A stretch of DNA of 64,000 nt from Anaerostipes sp. MSJ-23 (GTDB taxonomy: Bacteria; Bacillota; Clostridia; Lachnospirales; Lachnospiraceae): the NCBI RefSeq assembly GCF_018918155.1, contig NZ_JAHLPY010000001.1, positions 248,001 through 312,000 on the forward strand, read 5' to 3'. Below the pieces are notes generated by a model. It searched no databases. It was given only the letters and a program-made list of their open reading frames with translations, and had not been told where the DNA came from. Shown here in pieces: positions 44,428-52,965 of the stretch. Numbering within the stretch: the first letter of the stretch is position 1; each line of letters begins with the position of its first letter. The position numbers were made by a program, and so were the translations under genes.

Positions 44428-44733
44428 TTATTTCTCTTTTACAACCTGATGCAATCCTGCCATATGAACAATCCGACGGATGTTTTTATTCATATGACTA
44501 ACGATCACACTTCCTCCCATCGGTTGTACCTGACGATATCTTCCAAGAATCATTCCAACGCCAGAACTATCCATAAATTCACTATTTGAAAAATCAAATT
44601 CAATGTCACGAATAGGATAAGATTTTAAAATAACATCGCATTGATATCGAACTTTTTGCGCCAGATGGTGATCTAACTCTCCATCTAGACGAATGTGCAA
44701 TACTCTGTTTTCTACCTGATATTCTGTTGCCAT
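44428..44733 (-). CDS. spoIIAA: Anti-sigma-F factor antagonist SpoIIAA
   Basis: The 101-residue STAS-domain protein has the phosphorylated serine in FMDSSGVGMILGR (about Ser57). When dephosphorylated by SpoIIE it binds SpoIIAB and frees sigma-F. AAAGGAGAG precedes the ATG. It opens the spoIIAA-spoIIAB-sigF operon, whose promoter appears to lie upstream of a hairpin that ends 28 bases before this gene. Confidence 0.95.
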   Translation of the reverse strand: MATEYQVENRVLHIRLDGELDHHLAQKVRYQCDVILKSYPIRDIEFDFSNSEFMDSSGVGMILGRYRQVQPMGGSVIVSHMNKNIRRIVHMAGLHQVVKEK

Positions 44734-44762
44734 AAGCTCTCCTTTCCTAATAAACCTTTCAA

Positions 44763-44821
44763 AGAAAAAAAGATAAAAGAAAGAAGCAGGAAAACTTCCA
44801 TACTTCTTTCTTTTATCTTTT
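44763..44821 (-). terminator. Hairpin between the TPR gene and spoIIAA
   Basis: AAAAGATAAAAGAAAGAAG pairs with CTTCTTTCTTTTATCTTTT, 19 bases, followed by more T on the minus strand. It can end the TPR transcript but leaves only about 28 bases before spoIIAA. Confidence 0.75.
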
Positions 44822-44837
44822 GTACCTTAATATTAAC

Positions 44838-44882
44838 TATATTATTTCAACTCACAGTCAATAATTTCTCTCACTACCTTCG
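44838..44882 (-). promoter_or_regulatory. Candidate spoIIA promoter (sigma-H-like or sigma-A-like)
   Basis: On the minus strand the segment AGAGAAATT, 12-13 bases, then TGAAATAAT resembles a sigma-H promoter (AGGAATT / GAAT). TTGACT also begins within it. This is the only promoter-like stretch between the TPR gene and spoIIAA, and it lies upstream of the hairpin. SpoIIA is sigma-H and Spo0A dependent in Bacillus. The match is partial. Confidence 0.35.
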
Positions 44883-44892
44883 TTTCACTTCG

Positions 44893-46089
44893 TTAAAGTT
44901 TTTTTGTTTTTTTCTGTTGTAAACGATTAATCTGTGCCTGTGCACTTGTAGCATTGTTGGTAGAAGGGAATTTCTTAATAATTGCCTGGTATGTTTTAAT
45001 CGCATTCTTCTTATCTTTGTTTGCTTCATAAGATTTTGCAAGATAAATATATGCATTAACATTGGTATCTTTAAATTTAATTGCCTTCTTCAAATAATTG
45101 ATTGCACCTTTATAATTTCTTGAAACATATGCGCTATATCCTTTTCCATACAATCCGTTATATGCATAAGGAGTCACCTTTGTCTTAAGATCATCATAAA
45201 TACTTTTCATATTTTTAGTTGTAAGTTTTGAACGATCAATTTCTACCAGCGCATTAGCTGCTTCTGTATAATTCTTATCTGCATACTGCTGCAATGCCTT
45301 TAATAATAAATCATAAACACCAGCTTTTTTGCTTGATCCGATATATTCTTTTAATTCATCTTCTGCTTTTTTCTGAGCATCCTGTGCAGCTTTTACTTTC
45401 TTATTATTATCTTTTAACTGTGTATCTTTTGCAAGAATTTGTTCCTGATAATCCTCTACCTGACTATTGCTTTTATGTTTAAAGCTCTGTTTTAATGTTG
45501 GATAGATCAAAACCGATGCAACAATTACACCAATGATAATCCCTGTTACCATATAAAACATCGGACTTTTGGATGGTCTGCCTTCTTCCACAGGACTGCT
45601 TGTAAATGGATTTTTCATCTTAGGTTTTTCAGATTCCTCCGTTGTCTTTATTTTTTCTTTTTTCTTTTCTTTTTTTTCTGCCTCTGCCGACTTTTTATCA
45701 TTAGAAGATTCTGCTTTTACCTGAATTTCTTGCATATAATCTTTTGCCGACTGATTTTGTGGGTCCATAGAAAGAATTGTATCAAGCGCTTCTTTTGCAG
45801 ATGCAGAATCCTTTGCTTTTATAGAAAGTAATGCGATTAACAAATATGCATCCGTAAAGTTCGGTATTGTTGCTACTACATTTTTCAGCTGAAGCATTGC
45901 TAAATCGTCATTTCCCTGCTTTGCATAATTTAAAGCCTGATTATATTTTTTTAGCATTTGGTTTGCTTTATATAATTCTGTTTTATTTTTCTTAATTTGT
46001 TCCAGTTCTTCTCCATCGAAATTTTCTTCTGCTGCTTCCAGGTCTGCACAAGGCTGAAATTTTTCCAACTCCTGGTTAAAATTTAACAT
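44893..46089 (-). CDS. Tetratricopeptide-repeat membrane protein
   Basis: The 398-residue protein has an N-terminal cytoplasmic region with TPR-like repeats (about 45-125), a Lys/Glu-rich linker, one membrane span (about 178-198, FYMVTGIIIGVIVASVLIY), a coiled-coil (about 210-250) and extracytoplasmic TPR repeats (about 260-385) containing AYIYLAKSYEANKDKKNAIK. This arrangement suggests a scaffold linking the cytoplasm and the envelope. The start overlaps folC by 7 bases. I do not know the partner; it is downstream of folC in a long operon. Confidence 0.82.
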   Translation of the reverse strand: MLNFNQELEKFQPCADLEAAEENFDGEELEQIKKNKTELYKANQMLKKYNQALNYAKQGNDDLAMLQLKNVVATIPNFTDAYLLIALLSIKAKDSASAKEALDTILSMDPQNQSAKDYMQEIQVKAESSNDKKSAEAEKKEKKKEKIKTTEESEKPKMKNPFTSSPVEEGRPSKSPMFYMVTGIIIGVIVASVLIYPTLKQSFKHKSNSQVEDYQEQILAKDTQLKDNNKKVKAAQDAQKKAEDELKEYIGSSKKAGVYDLLLKALQQYADKNYTEAANALVEIDRSKLTTKNMKSIYDDLKTKVTPYAYNGLYGKGYSAYVSRNYKGAINYLKKAIKFKDTNVNAYIYLAKSYEANKDKKNAIKTYQAIIKKFPSTNNATSAQAQINRLQQKKTKKL

Positions 46090-47306
46090 TTCTCTACTTC
46101 CTCCTGACTGATATATTGTTTTGCGGTTCCGACCAGATAAAACGACCCGGCAACAAAACAGGCCGTATCATCTTCTTTATACATCATCATCTGGTCAAAT
46201 GCGTCCTGAAACTGTTCGATGTCAACGTTTCTCCCGGAAATCTGAATATGATAAATTTTTTCAACTCCAGGTATTCTTTCAAGCATTTGACGCATAGTTT
46301 CTTCTTCATTTTTATGAGAGGCTGCAAAAAGAATCCTCTTTTTCCCAGGGAACTGTTTTTTCACAGTTTCACAGAAAGCCTCGATTCCCTGTATATTGTG
46401 AGCCACATCTGCAAAAACAGAAGGTGCAATCTCTTCCATTCTCCCTGGGAGTACAACTTTTTCTAACGCACTCCTAATATCAAATGCACTGATTGGCCCA
46501 TCCAATATTTTTTCCGCCTCCAAAGCAAGGGAAAGATTTTCTTTTTGAAACGCTCCCCAAACTCTTCTCCTATCATACGCATTGACACTTAAAAAATCAA
46601 TATATTTTCCATCTTTTTCATGAAAATTAAGATTATCTTCAGAAACTTCTATAAGTGGAGCTCCTTTTTTTGTCGCTTCCTGCTTAATCACATCAAAAAC
46701 TTCCTTTTTTTGACGAGTACAAAGTACTGGAACTTCTTCTTTTATAATCCCGGCTTTATGTAAGGCAATTTCTTTTAATGTTGTCCCAAGAAATTCCATA
46801 TGATCTAAACTAATCGTTGTCAAAATACATAATTTTGGCATAATTAAATTGGTCACGTCATAACGTCCGCCCATTCCGGTTTCAATGATACAAACATCTG
46901 GCTGTTTTTCTTGAAAACTTACCATTGCCATCAAAAATAAAAATTCAAAAAAAGATGGATGAACAAATCCCTCTTTCAGAGCCTTTTGTACCACCGTATA
47001 TACTTTTGTAAAAACATTTTCAAAATCTTGCTGGCTGATATTTTCTCTATTCAAGCGAATGCGTTCGTTTATAGATAAAATATGCGGGGACGAAAAAACT
47101 CCAGTTGTTTTTCCTTTTTCCAAAAGCATTGATTCTAAAAATGCACACACGGATCCCTTCCCGTTTGTTCCTGCCACATGAACCAAACAAAGATCATGTT
47201 GTGGGCTTCCAAGACATTCCAACAAATATTTTATATTATCAAGTGATGTTTTTTTGGCGAATTTTGCTGTTCTATTTAAATAATCAAGACATTCTTTATA
47301 TTTCAT
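46083..47306 (-). CDS. folC: Folylpolyglutamate synthase / dihydrofolate synthase FolC
   Basis: The 407-residue protein has the Mur-ligase-type P-loop VAGTNGKGSVCAFL, the ISLDHMEFLG motif and an N-terminal folate region (YKECLDYLNRTAKFA). It adds glutamate to folates and retains one-carbon cofactors. I chose the ATG at 47306 because TAAGGG lies 6 bases upstream; an ATG two codons earlier is too close. It overlaps the HAD gene by 11 bases. Confidence 0.93.
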   Translation of the reverse strand: MKYKECLDYLNRTAKFAKKTSLDNIKYLLECLGSPQHDLCLVHVAGTNGKGSVCAFLESMLLEKGKTTGVFSSPHILSINERIRLNRENISQQDFENVFTKVYTVVQKALKEGFVHPSFFEFLFLMAMVSFQEKQPDVCIIETGMGGRYDVTNLIMPKLCILTTISLDHMEFLGTTLKEIALHKAGIIKEEVPVLCTRQKKEVFDVIKQEATKKGAPLIEVSEDNLNFHEKDGKYIDFLSVNAYDRRRVWGAFQKENLSLALEAEKILDGPISAFDIRSALEKVVLPGRMEEIAPSVFADVAHNIQGIEAFCETVKKQFPGKKRILFAASHKNEEETMRQMLERIPGVEKIYHIQISGRNVDIEQFQDAFDQMMMYKEDDTACFVAGSFYLVGTAKQYISQEEVEKC

Positions 47307-47970
47307 CTGCATCCCTTACTTTTTTACAAAGATCATATGTCACATCTTTCATATCTGTTACCACATAATCTGCGTCTTTTAATTTTTGATTTCCATACTC
47401 CTGATTTTGATATCCAATAACTTTCATTCCAGCCCGTTTTGCTGCAAGAGCTCCATTATCAGAATCTTCAATGACTAAACAGTGTTTGGGATCTACTCCA
47501 AGTTTTTGTGCCGCCTTTAAAAAGACATCTGGAAATGGTTTCGCATTTTTACATTCGTCACTCCCTGATACAATACTTTGAAAATAAGATCTCAGATTTA
47601 AAACATCCATCACACGATCAATTTCCTTTATTGGTGAAGAAGATGCAACTGCAATCGGAATCTTTTTCTCAGATAGTGATTTTATCAGGGCAATGGTTCC
47701 ATCGATTGGCTGATAACCTTCTTTTTTAAGTCTCTTTTCCCTTTCATTTTCCATACCTTCAACACCTTGCTGTGCTGTTAAATCTGTAAGCCCTGTATGT
47801 TCTATAATTTGTTCCCATGCATATTTACTGGAAACACCAAAAAGTCTTTCATTAAATTTTTTATCAATGGATTTTCCAAAATGTGCAAGAAAATCGTTAA
47901 TTGCATGAAAATACCCAGGTTCTGTATCTACAATAACACCATCCATATCAAAAATTACAGCTTTCAGCAT
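47296..47970 (-). CDS. HAD-family hydrolase, beta-phosphoglucomutase-like
   Basis: The 224-residue protein has the HAD motifs DMDGVIVDT (8-16), ASSSP, KPFPDVF and EDSDNG, with a helical cap typical of the phosphoglycolate phosphatase / beta-phosphoglucomutase group. The substrate cannot be read. Its start overlaps the upstream Cof-type HAD gene by 7 bases. Confidence 0.88.
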   Translation of the reverse strand: MLKAVIFDMDGVIVDTEPGYFHAINDFLAHFGKSIDKKFNERLFGVSSKYAWEQIIEHTGLTDLTAQQGVEGMENEREKRLKKEGYQPIDGTIALIKSLSEKKIPIAVASSSPIKEIDRVMDVLNLRSYFQSIVSGSDECKNAKPFPDVFLKAAQKLGVDPKHCLVIEDSDNGALAAKRAGMKVIGYQNQEYGNQKLKDADYVVTDMKDVTYDLCKKVRDADEI

Positions 47971-48758
47971 AATTCACCTCTCAAAACTGCTTTCAATACC
48001 TGTAAAACACCATCTTCCTTGTTGGATGCAGTTAAAAAGTTCGCTGCTTGCTTTACTTCCTCTCTTGCATTCGCAACTGCAAAACTATGACTTGCACAAT
48101 TTAACATTTCAATATCATTTAAATTATCTCCAAATGCAAGAGTCTCATCTGGAGTAATTCCGTAAGCATCCTGAAAATGTTTCAATGCAGAACCTTTTGT
48201 CACTCCTTTGTTCGAACAATCAATCCATTTTTCTCCCGAAACTACAGCATGAATTACACGATTCCATCGCTCTAAGAAATCTTGTCCAAGAATTTCTTCT
48301 GCACATCTGTGATGATAAACACTAACTTTGCATGCTCCATCAGCATATGCACATACATCATCTACCATTTCACCACGGTAACCATAATGATCTACAAGCT
48401 GCATTTTAATCCCATCATTTTCAAAATAACTCATATTATCTTGATTGACTACAATTTCACATCCTGGATATTGTCTCGCTTCCTCAATAAAAGCTCTTAC
48501 AATTTCCGGCTGCATTTTATCAACATGCTGATATTGTTTTGAATAAATGCATGTTCCATTTTCTGATATTGCAATAATATCATCAATGACTGGACGGAAT
48601 ACTTTTTCAATGCTTGATCTTTGTCTTCCGCTTGCTGCTGCTACCAAGACACCTCGTTTTCTTAATTCACGAATCACATCATAATATTCCGGATTCAAAT
48701 TTAATGTTCCTTCTTCCAGCAAAGTTCCATCAATATCGGTTGCAATTAATTTAATCAT
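47964..48758 (-). CDS. Cof-type HAD-IIB phosphatase
   Basis: The 264-residue protein has HAD motif I ATDIDGTLL (7-15), motif II AASGR, the GDNLND motif and a C2 cap. Cof-type enzymes dephosphorylate sugar phosphates, PLP or flavin intermediates; the substrate here is unknown. It lies 12 bases after metA. Confidence 0.9.
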   Translation of the reverse strand: MIKLIATDIDGTLLEEGTLNLNPEYYDVIRELRKRGVLVAAASGRQRSSIEKVFRPVIDDIIAISENGTCIYSKQYQHVDKMQPEIVRAFIEEARQYPGCEIVVNQDNMSYFENDGIKMQLVDHYGYRGEMVDDVCAYADGACKVSVYHHRCAEEILGQDFLERWNRVIHAVVSGEKWIDCSNKGVTKGSALKHFQDAYGITPDETLAFGDNLNDIEMLNCASHSFAVANAREEVKQAANFLTASNKEDGVLQVLKAVLRGELC

Positions 48759-48770
48759 TTTCTTTCCTCT

Positions 48771-49682
48771 CTATAAATCCAGATCATAAGGGGTTACCTG
48801 ATACACATAATAATTCAGCCAGTTATAATACATAGCATTTGCATGACATCTCCATGATTTTACCGGCGGCTTTGTCGGATCGTTATCTTTATAATAATTC
48901 TTTGGAATATCCGGATGGAGTCCTCTTTTTACATCCCTGACATACTCAAGATGAAGCGACATTACATCATATTCTGGATGTCCGGTTACAAAGATCTGGC
49001 TTCCTGTTTGATTTAAGATCAAATAAGGACCTGTTTCATCCGACTCTGCCGCAATTGTTAGTTCCTTATTATTACGGATAGCTTCTCCATCAACTCCTGT
49101 ATTTCTTGACTGTGGTACATAAAATGTATCATCAAAACCACGAACCAATGGTATCTTATTATGCAGTGGATGATGCTCATAAACTCCCGATATTTTTTTA
49201 TTTAAAATATGTTTTTTAATTCCATAATGATAATAAAGTCCTGCCTGGGCTGCCCAGCATATATGTAAGGTCGATGTTACATGAGTTTTCGACCATTCCA
49301 TAATTTCAACAACCTCTTTCCAGTAATCAACTTCTTCAAATTCTTTTAATTCCACAGGTGCTCCTGTGATAATCAGTCCGTCAAAACGCTGACCTTTGAT
49401 TTCTGAAAAATAATGGTAAAATTTTTCCATATGTGATTCCGGCACATGCGTCGGTACATAAGATTCTGTCTGCAAAAATGTAATATCCAATTGCAGCGGA
49501 GTATTGGAAAGGCTTCGCAGCAGATGAAGTTCCGTATCCAGCTTATTCGGCATCAAATTTAAAATCGCAATATGCAACGGACGAATATCCTGCATACACG
49601 CTCTTTCATTGTCCATTACAAACACATTTTCCTCTTCCAAAATTGCCTTTGCTGGCAGATCACTATCTATTCGAATTGGCAT
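48771..49682 (-). CDS. metA: Homoserine O-acetyltransferase (MetA fold)
   Basis: The 303-residue protein has the catalytic Cys142 (LHICWAAQ) and His of the MetA family, with the triad region completed by VTGHPEYD. Residue 111 is Glu within GAPVELKEF. In the Bacillus cereus study I know, Glu111 selects acetyl-CoA and Gly111 (as in E. coli) succinyl-CoA, so this enzyme probably makes O-acetylhomoserine for methionine synthesis. The ATG at 49682 has GGAGTG upstream; an in-frame GTG four codons earlier overlaps that site. Confidence 0.93.
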   Translation of the reverse strand: MPIRIDSDLPAKAILEEENVFVMDNERACMQDIRPLHIAILNLMPNKLDTELHLLRSLSNTPLQLDITFLQTESYVPTHVPESHMEKFYHYFSEIKGQRFDGLIITGAPVELKEFEEVDYWKEVVEIMEWSKTHVTSTLHICWAAQAGLYYHYGIKKHILNKKISGVYEHHPLHNKIPLVRGFDDTFYVPQSRNTGVDGEAIRNNKELTIAAESDETGPYLILNQTGSQIFVTGHPEYDVMSLHLEYVRDVKRGLHPDIPKNYYKDNDPTKPPVKSWRCHANAMYYNWLNYYVYQVTPYDLDL

Positions 49683-49713
49683 AACATTACACACTCCTTT
49701 TCCTGTCTTTTCT

Positions 49714-51666
49714 TTATTTTATCATAGCCAGAAAATCTTCTTCACTTAAAACCGGTATTCCAAGTTCTTTTGCTTTTTTATTCTTGGATGAGGAAGACTC
49801 TTTATCATTGTTAATCAAATAATCTGTTTTTTTAGAAACAGATCCGGTCGCTTTTCCTCCAAGTTGTTCAATCTTTTCCTGTAACTGTTTGCGATTATCA
49901 AAGTGTTCAAGCGATCCTGTGATTACAAAAGTCTTCCCGTCAAGAATAGCTTTCTGGCTTGTTTTTTCTTCTTTTTTAAATTGTAAAAACGACAAAAGTT
50001 TTTTAAGAACTTCCTGATTATGTGGTGTCGCGAAATAAGATACCATTGCCTCGCCGATCATTGGACCAATCTGATCGATTGCTACGAAATCTTCTACCTT
50101 CGCATGACAAATCAAATCAAAATTATCCTCAAAATAACGACAAATTAATTTAGCATTCGAAAGTCCAACATTTTCAATTCCAAGACTGTAAATAAAATTA
50201 GCTAAAAACGGATGCCTTGCATTTTCAATCGCATGGATTAAATTTTCATAGGATTTTTCCCCAAACCCTTTCATTTCAATAATTTCTTCTTTGTACTGAC
50301 TTAATGTAAATAAATCATACAATTCTTTTAAAAATCCCTTTTCAATCATTCTGCTTAATATAGCCTCAGATAATCCATCAACATTTAATGCATCTCTTGA
50401 TACAAAATGAGAAAATGATTTTAATTTTTTTGCACTGCAAAATTGATTGGTACATCGAAGTGTTTTTACTCCATTATCCATTTCAATTTTTGTAATACCA
50501 CCACACGCCGGGCAAACTTTTGGAATCTCTATATGTCCGCTTCTTGTCTTATTTTCGGCAAGTTGTGGTATGATCATATTTGCTTTATATACGGTGATTT
50601 CATCCCCGATTCCAAGTTCTAATTCTTCCATCACACTAATATTATGAAGACTTGCCCGGCTTACCGTCGTTCCTTCTAGTTCTACTGGTTCAAAGATTGC
50701 TACTGGATTGATCAGACCAGTTCTCGACGGACTCCATTCTACTTCTAAGAGCTTTGTATCTGCGGTTTCATCTGCCCACTTAAATGCAATGGAATCTTTT
50801 GGGAACTTTGCAGTTCTCCCAAGGCTTTTCCCATATGCAATATCATCATACAACAGAACAAGTCCATCCGAAGGAAGATCAAAATCTTTGATCTTTTTTG
50901 AAAACTGTTCGATAACTTCTTCTATATTATCTTTTGTTACTTTTACATAAGGTACCATTTCAAATCCAAGAGTTTGTGCCCATTGAATTTTTTCTTCCAT
51001 AGAATTATGGAAATCTACATCTGCAACTTCTCCAATACTAAATCCATAAAAATGAACCTTTCTCTTTGCCGTAATTTCACTGTTTAATTGTCTTACGGAA
51101 CCACTGCATAAATTTCTCGGATTTTTGTACTGACTATCCACGTCCTCCAATTGCTCATTCACTTCTTTAAAAACGGAATATGGAATCACAGCTTCTCCTC
51201 GAATAACCAGCGTTCCATGATAAGAAATTTTTCTTGGAATATTGACAAATACCCTTGCATTGCTTGTTACAACCTCGCCAACTTCTCCATTTCCTCTTGT
51301 TACTGCTTTCTCAAGCTGACCATTTTCATAAGTCAATACAATCGTTAATCCATCCAATTTCCACGACAAAAGTCCACTTTGCTCTCCAAGCCATTCCTTA
51401 AGTTCCAATGGCTCTTTTGTCTTATCGAGGGAAAGCATTGGTGACGGATGGGTCTCTTTTGCAAGAGATGTCATCAATTCGTATCCTACATGAATCGTTG
51501 GACTATTTGATAAAACAGTTCCTGTTTCCTCTTCCAGCTTTTTTAGCTCATCATACATTTTATCATATTCAAAATTGCTGATAATCTCCTTATTTTCCTG
51601 ATAGTATGCCTTTCCTGCTTCATTTAGCACACGAATCAGCTCTTTCATTCTATCTAATTGACTCAC
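49714..51666 (-). CDS. ligA: NAD+-dependent DNA ligase LigA
   Basis: The 650-residue protein has the adenylation lysine Lys103 (SWKLDGL), the OB fold, a zinc finger (CPACGG with two later Cys), HhH repeats and a C-terminal BRCT domain (about 575-650). It seals nicks in replication and repair. A GTG start at 51666 with GAGAGGAAC upstream overlaps the rluF stop by 17 bases; the next in-frame ATG is seven residues inside. It lies 31 bases before metA. Confidence 0.95.
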   Translation of the reverse strand: MSQLDRMKELIRVLNEAGKAYYQENKEIISNFEYDKMYDELKKLEEETGTVLSNSPTIHVGYELMTSLAKETHPSPMLSLDKTKEPLELKEWLGEQSGLLSWKLDGLTIVLTYENGQLEKAVTRGNGEVGEVVTSNARVFVNIPRKISYHGTLVIRGEAVIPYSVFKEVNEQLEDVDSQYKNPRNLCSGSVRQLNSEITAKRKVHFYGFSIGEVADVDFHNSMEEKIQWAQTLGFEMVPYVKVTKDNIEEVIEQFSKKIKDFDLPSDGLVLLYDDIAYGKSLGRTAKFPKDSIAFKWADETADTKLLEVEWSPSRTGLINPVAIFEPVELEGTTVSRASLHNISVMEELELGIGDEITVYKANMIIPQLAENKTRSGHIEIPKVCPACGGITKIEMDNGVKTLRCTNQFCSAKKLKSFSHFVSRDALNVDGLSEAILSRMIEKGFLKELYDLFTLSQYKEEIIEMKGFGEKSYENLIHAIENARHPFLANFIYSLGIENVGLSNAKLICRYFEDNFDLICHAKVEDFVAIDQIGPMIGEAMVSYFATPHNQEVLKKLLSFLQFKKEEKTSQKAILDGKTFVITGSLEHFDNRKQLQEKIEQLGGKATGSVSKKTDYLINNDKESSSSKNKKAKELGIPVLSEEDFLAMIK

Positions 51667-52393
51667 GATCCAGTTCCTCTCTTAATTGATGTAGTTCCCT
51701 GCCTTTTAACTCTCTGTAAGACCCTTCTTTCAGATCTCCAAGTTTGATATTCATTACACGAACCCTTTTTAGTTTCGTTACCCGATACCCAAAATATTCA
51801 CACATTCGACGAATCTGACGATTTAATCCTTGTGTCAAAATAATCCGGAATTGATAAGGACCTTCTTTTGTTACCTTACATTTTCTTGTTACTGCTCCAA
51901 TTTCATCTAATGGCACAGGTTTTCGCATTCCATCTAAAAATTCCTTTGTAATTCTTTTATTTACAGTAACCTCATATTCTTTTTCATGATAATTACGTGC
52001 CTTCATGATCTGATTGGCAGCCTCTCCATCATTTGTTAGTAAAATAAGCCCTTGTGAATCTTTATCAAGTCTTCCTACTGGATAAATTCTTTGCGGATAA
52101 TTTAAATAATCAATGATATTATCTTTCTCTTTTTTGCTTGAGGTACAAACAATTCCTCTTGGCTTATGAAAGGCAAGAAAAATCAAGTTTTCTTGAATTT
52201 TTACCGGCTTTCCGCAAAATGTTACTTCCTGTCCAGGCATCACTTTATCTCCGCTAACTGCGACTTCTCCGTCAATCAGAACTTTTCCTTGTTCCACATA
52301 AGTATCCGCCTGTCTTCTAGAACAAATACCTGCCTGACTTAAATATTTATTAATACGGACAGCTCCATCTATTTTTCTCTTATTTTCTTCCAT
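51650..52393 (-). CDS. rluF: 23S rRNA pseudouridine synthase, RluF/RluB group
   Basis: The 247-residue protein has an S4 RNA-binding domain (about 12-70) and a pseudouridine synthase domain with the catalytic Asp in GRLDKDSQGLILLTND. The C-terminal motif LTQGLNRQIRRMCEYFGY is typical of RluF, which modifies U2604 in E. coli. Assignment between RluF and RluB is less certain. It is the first gene of the rluF-ligA-metA-HAD-HAD-folC-TPR run. Confidence 0.88.
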   Translation of the reverse strand: MEENKRKIDGAVRINKYLSQAGICSRRQADTYVEQGKVLIDGEVAVSGDKVMPGQEVTFCGKPVKIQENLIFLAFHKPRGIVCTSSKKEKDNIIDYLNYPQRIYPVGRLDKDSQGLILLTNDGEAANQIMKARNYHEKEYEVTVNKRITKEFLDGMRKPVPLDEIGAVTRKCKVTKEGPYQFRIILTQGLNRQIRRMCEYFGYRVTKLKRVRVMNIKLGDLKEGSYRELKGRELHQLREELDRESIR

Positions 52394-52558
52394 TTCCTGC
52401 TGCTACTCAAAATTCTGATTGATTCTTTGATAAAGTTTCTGTATCTTGAAAACTTGTTTTTGGATATTTTGCCGAGTAGCTCCTCCTTTTCTTTTTATGA
52501 AATGTAAACTTATCCCAAGATATCATATTAGATGGTAACATAATCCTTAAAAAAATGC

Positions 52559-52612
52559 AAAAGAGATATTACAGCATTTTTATACACTGTAATATCTCTT
52601 TATTTTTATTTT
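52559..52612. terminator. Terminator in the rluF upstream region
   Basis: AAAGAGATATTACAG pairs with CTGTAATATCTCTTT around an 11-base loop, followed by TATTTTTATTT. It lies downstream of the minus-strand HMA gene and can stop transcription in either direction. The remaining gap (52394-52672) shows no gene. Confidence 0.78.
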
Positions 52613-52672
52613 ATGTTTACTTCAATATCTGTATAGAATCTTACATTCTACCGCCCGCAATCAGGCTGCAGT

Positions 52673-52867
52673 TCAAATCTCCTCGGCAAAATATCCAAGA
52701 TCTCCAAGAATTTCTTTTGCCCTTTCTACAACTTCGTCATCAGCATCAATGGTTATCGTTTTATCACTCAGGTCTATCTCTGCCTCAATATCGGCATCCT
52801 CAAGTCCGTTCTTAATTCTGTCGACGCAATGATCACACATCATATCGTCTGCCTTTAATACTGTCAT
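52673..52867 (-). CDS. Small heavy-metal-associated (HMA) domain protein
   Basis: The 64-residue protein has the metal motif MMCDHC (about 9-14), the CxxC of CopZ/HMA domains, and the beta-alpha-beta-beta-alpha-beta pattern of a ferredoxin-like fold. It should bind Cu+ or another soft metal and act as a chaperone. The ribosome site AGGAGG lies 14 bases before the ATG, longer than usual, which may lower translation. It stands alone with its own terminator; no CopA or CsoR gene is adjacent. Confidence 0.8.
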   Translation of the reverse strand: MTVLKADDMMCDHCVDRIKNGLEDADIEAEIDLSDKTITIDADDEVVERAKEILGDLGYFAEEI

Positions 52868-52965
52868 ATCTGTTATTCTTTCCTCCTATCACAGTTGTTG
52901 TATACTTTTAGACTTTACCGCCAACATCATAACAGATTTTTTTAATTTTGTGTAGTCTTTTTTGA

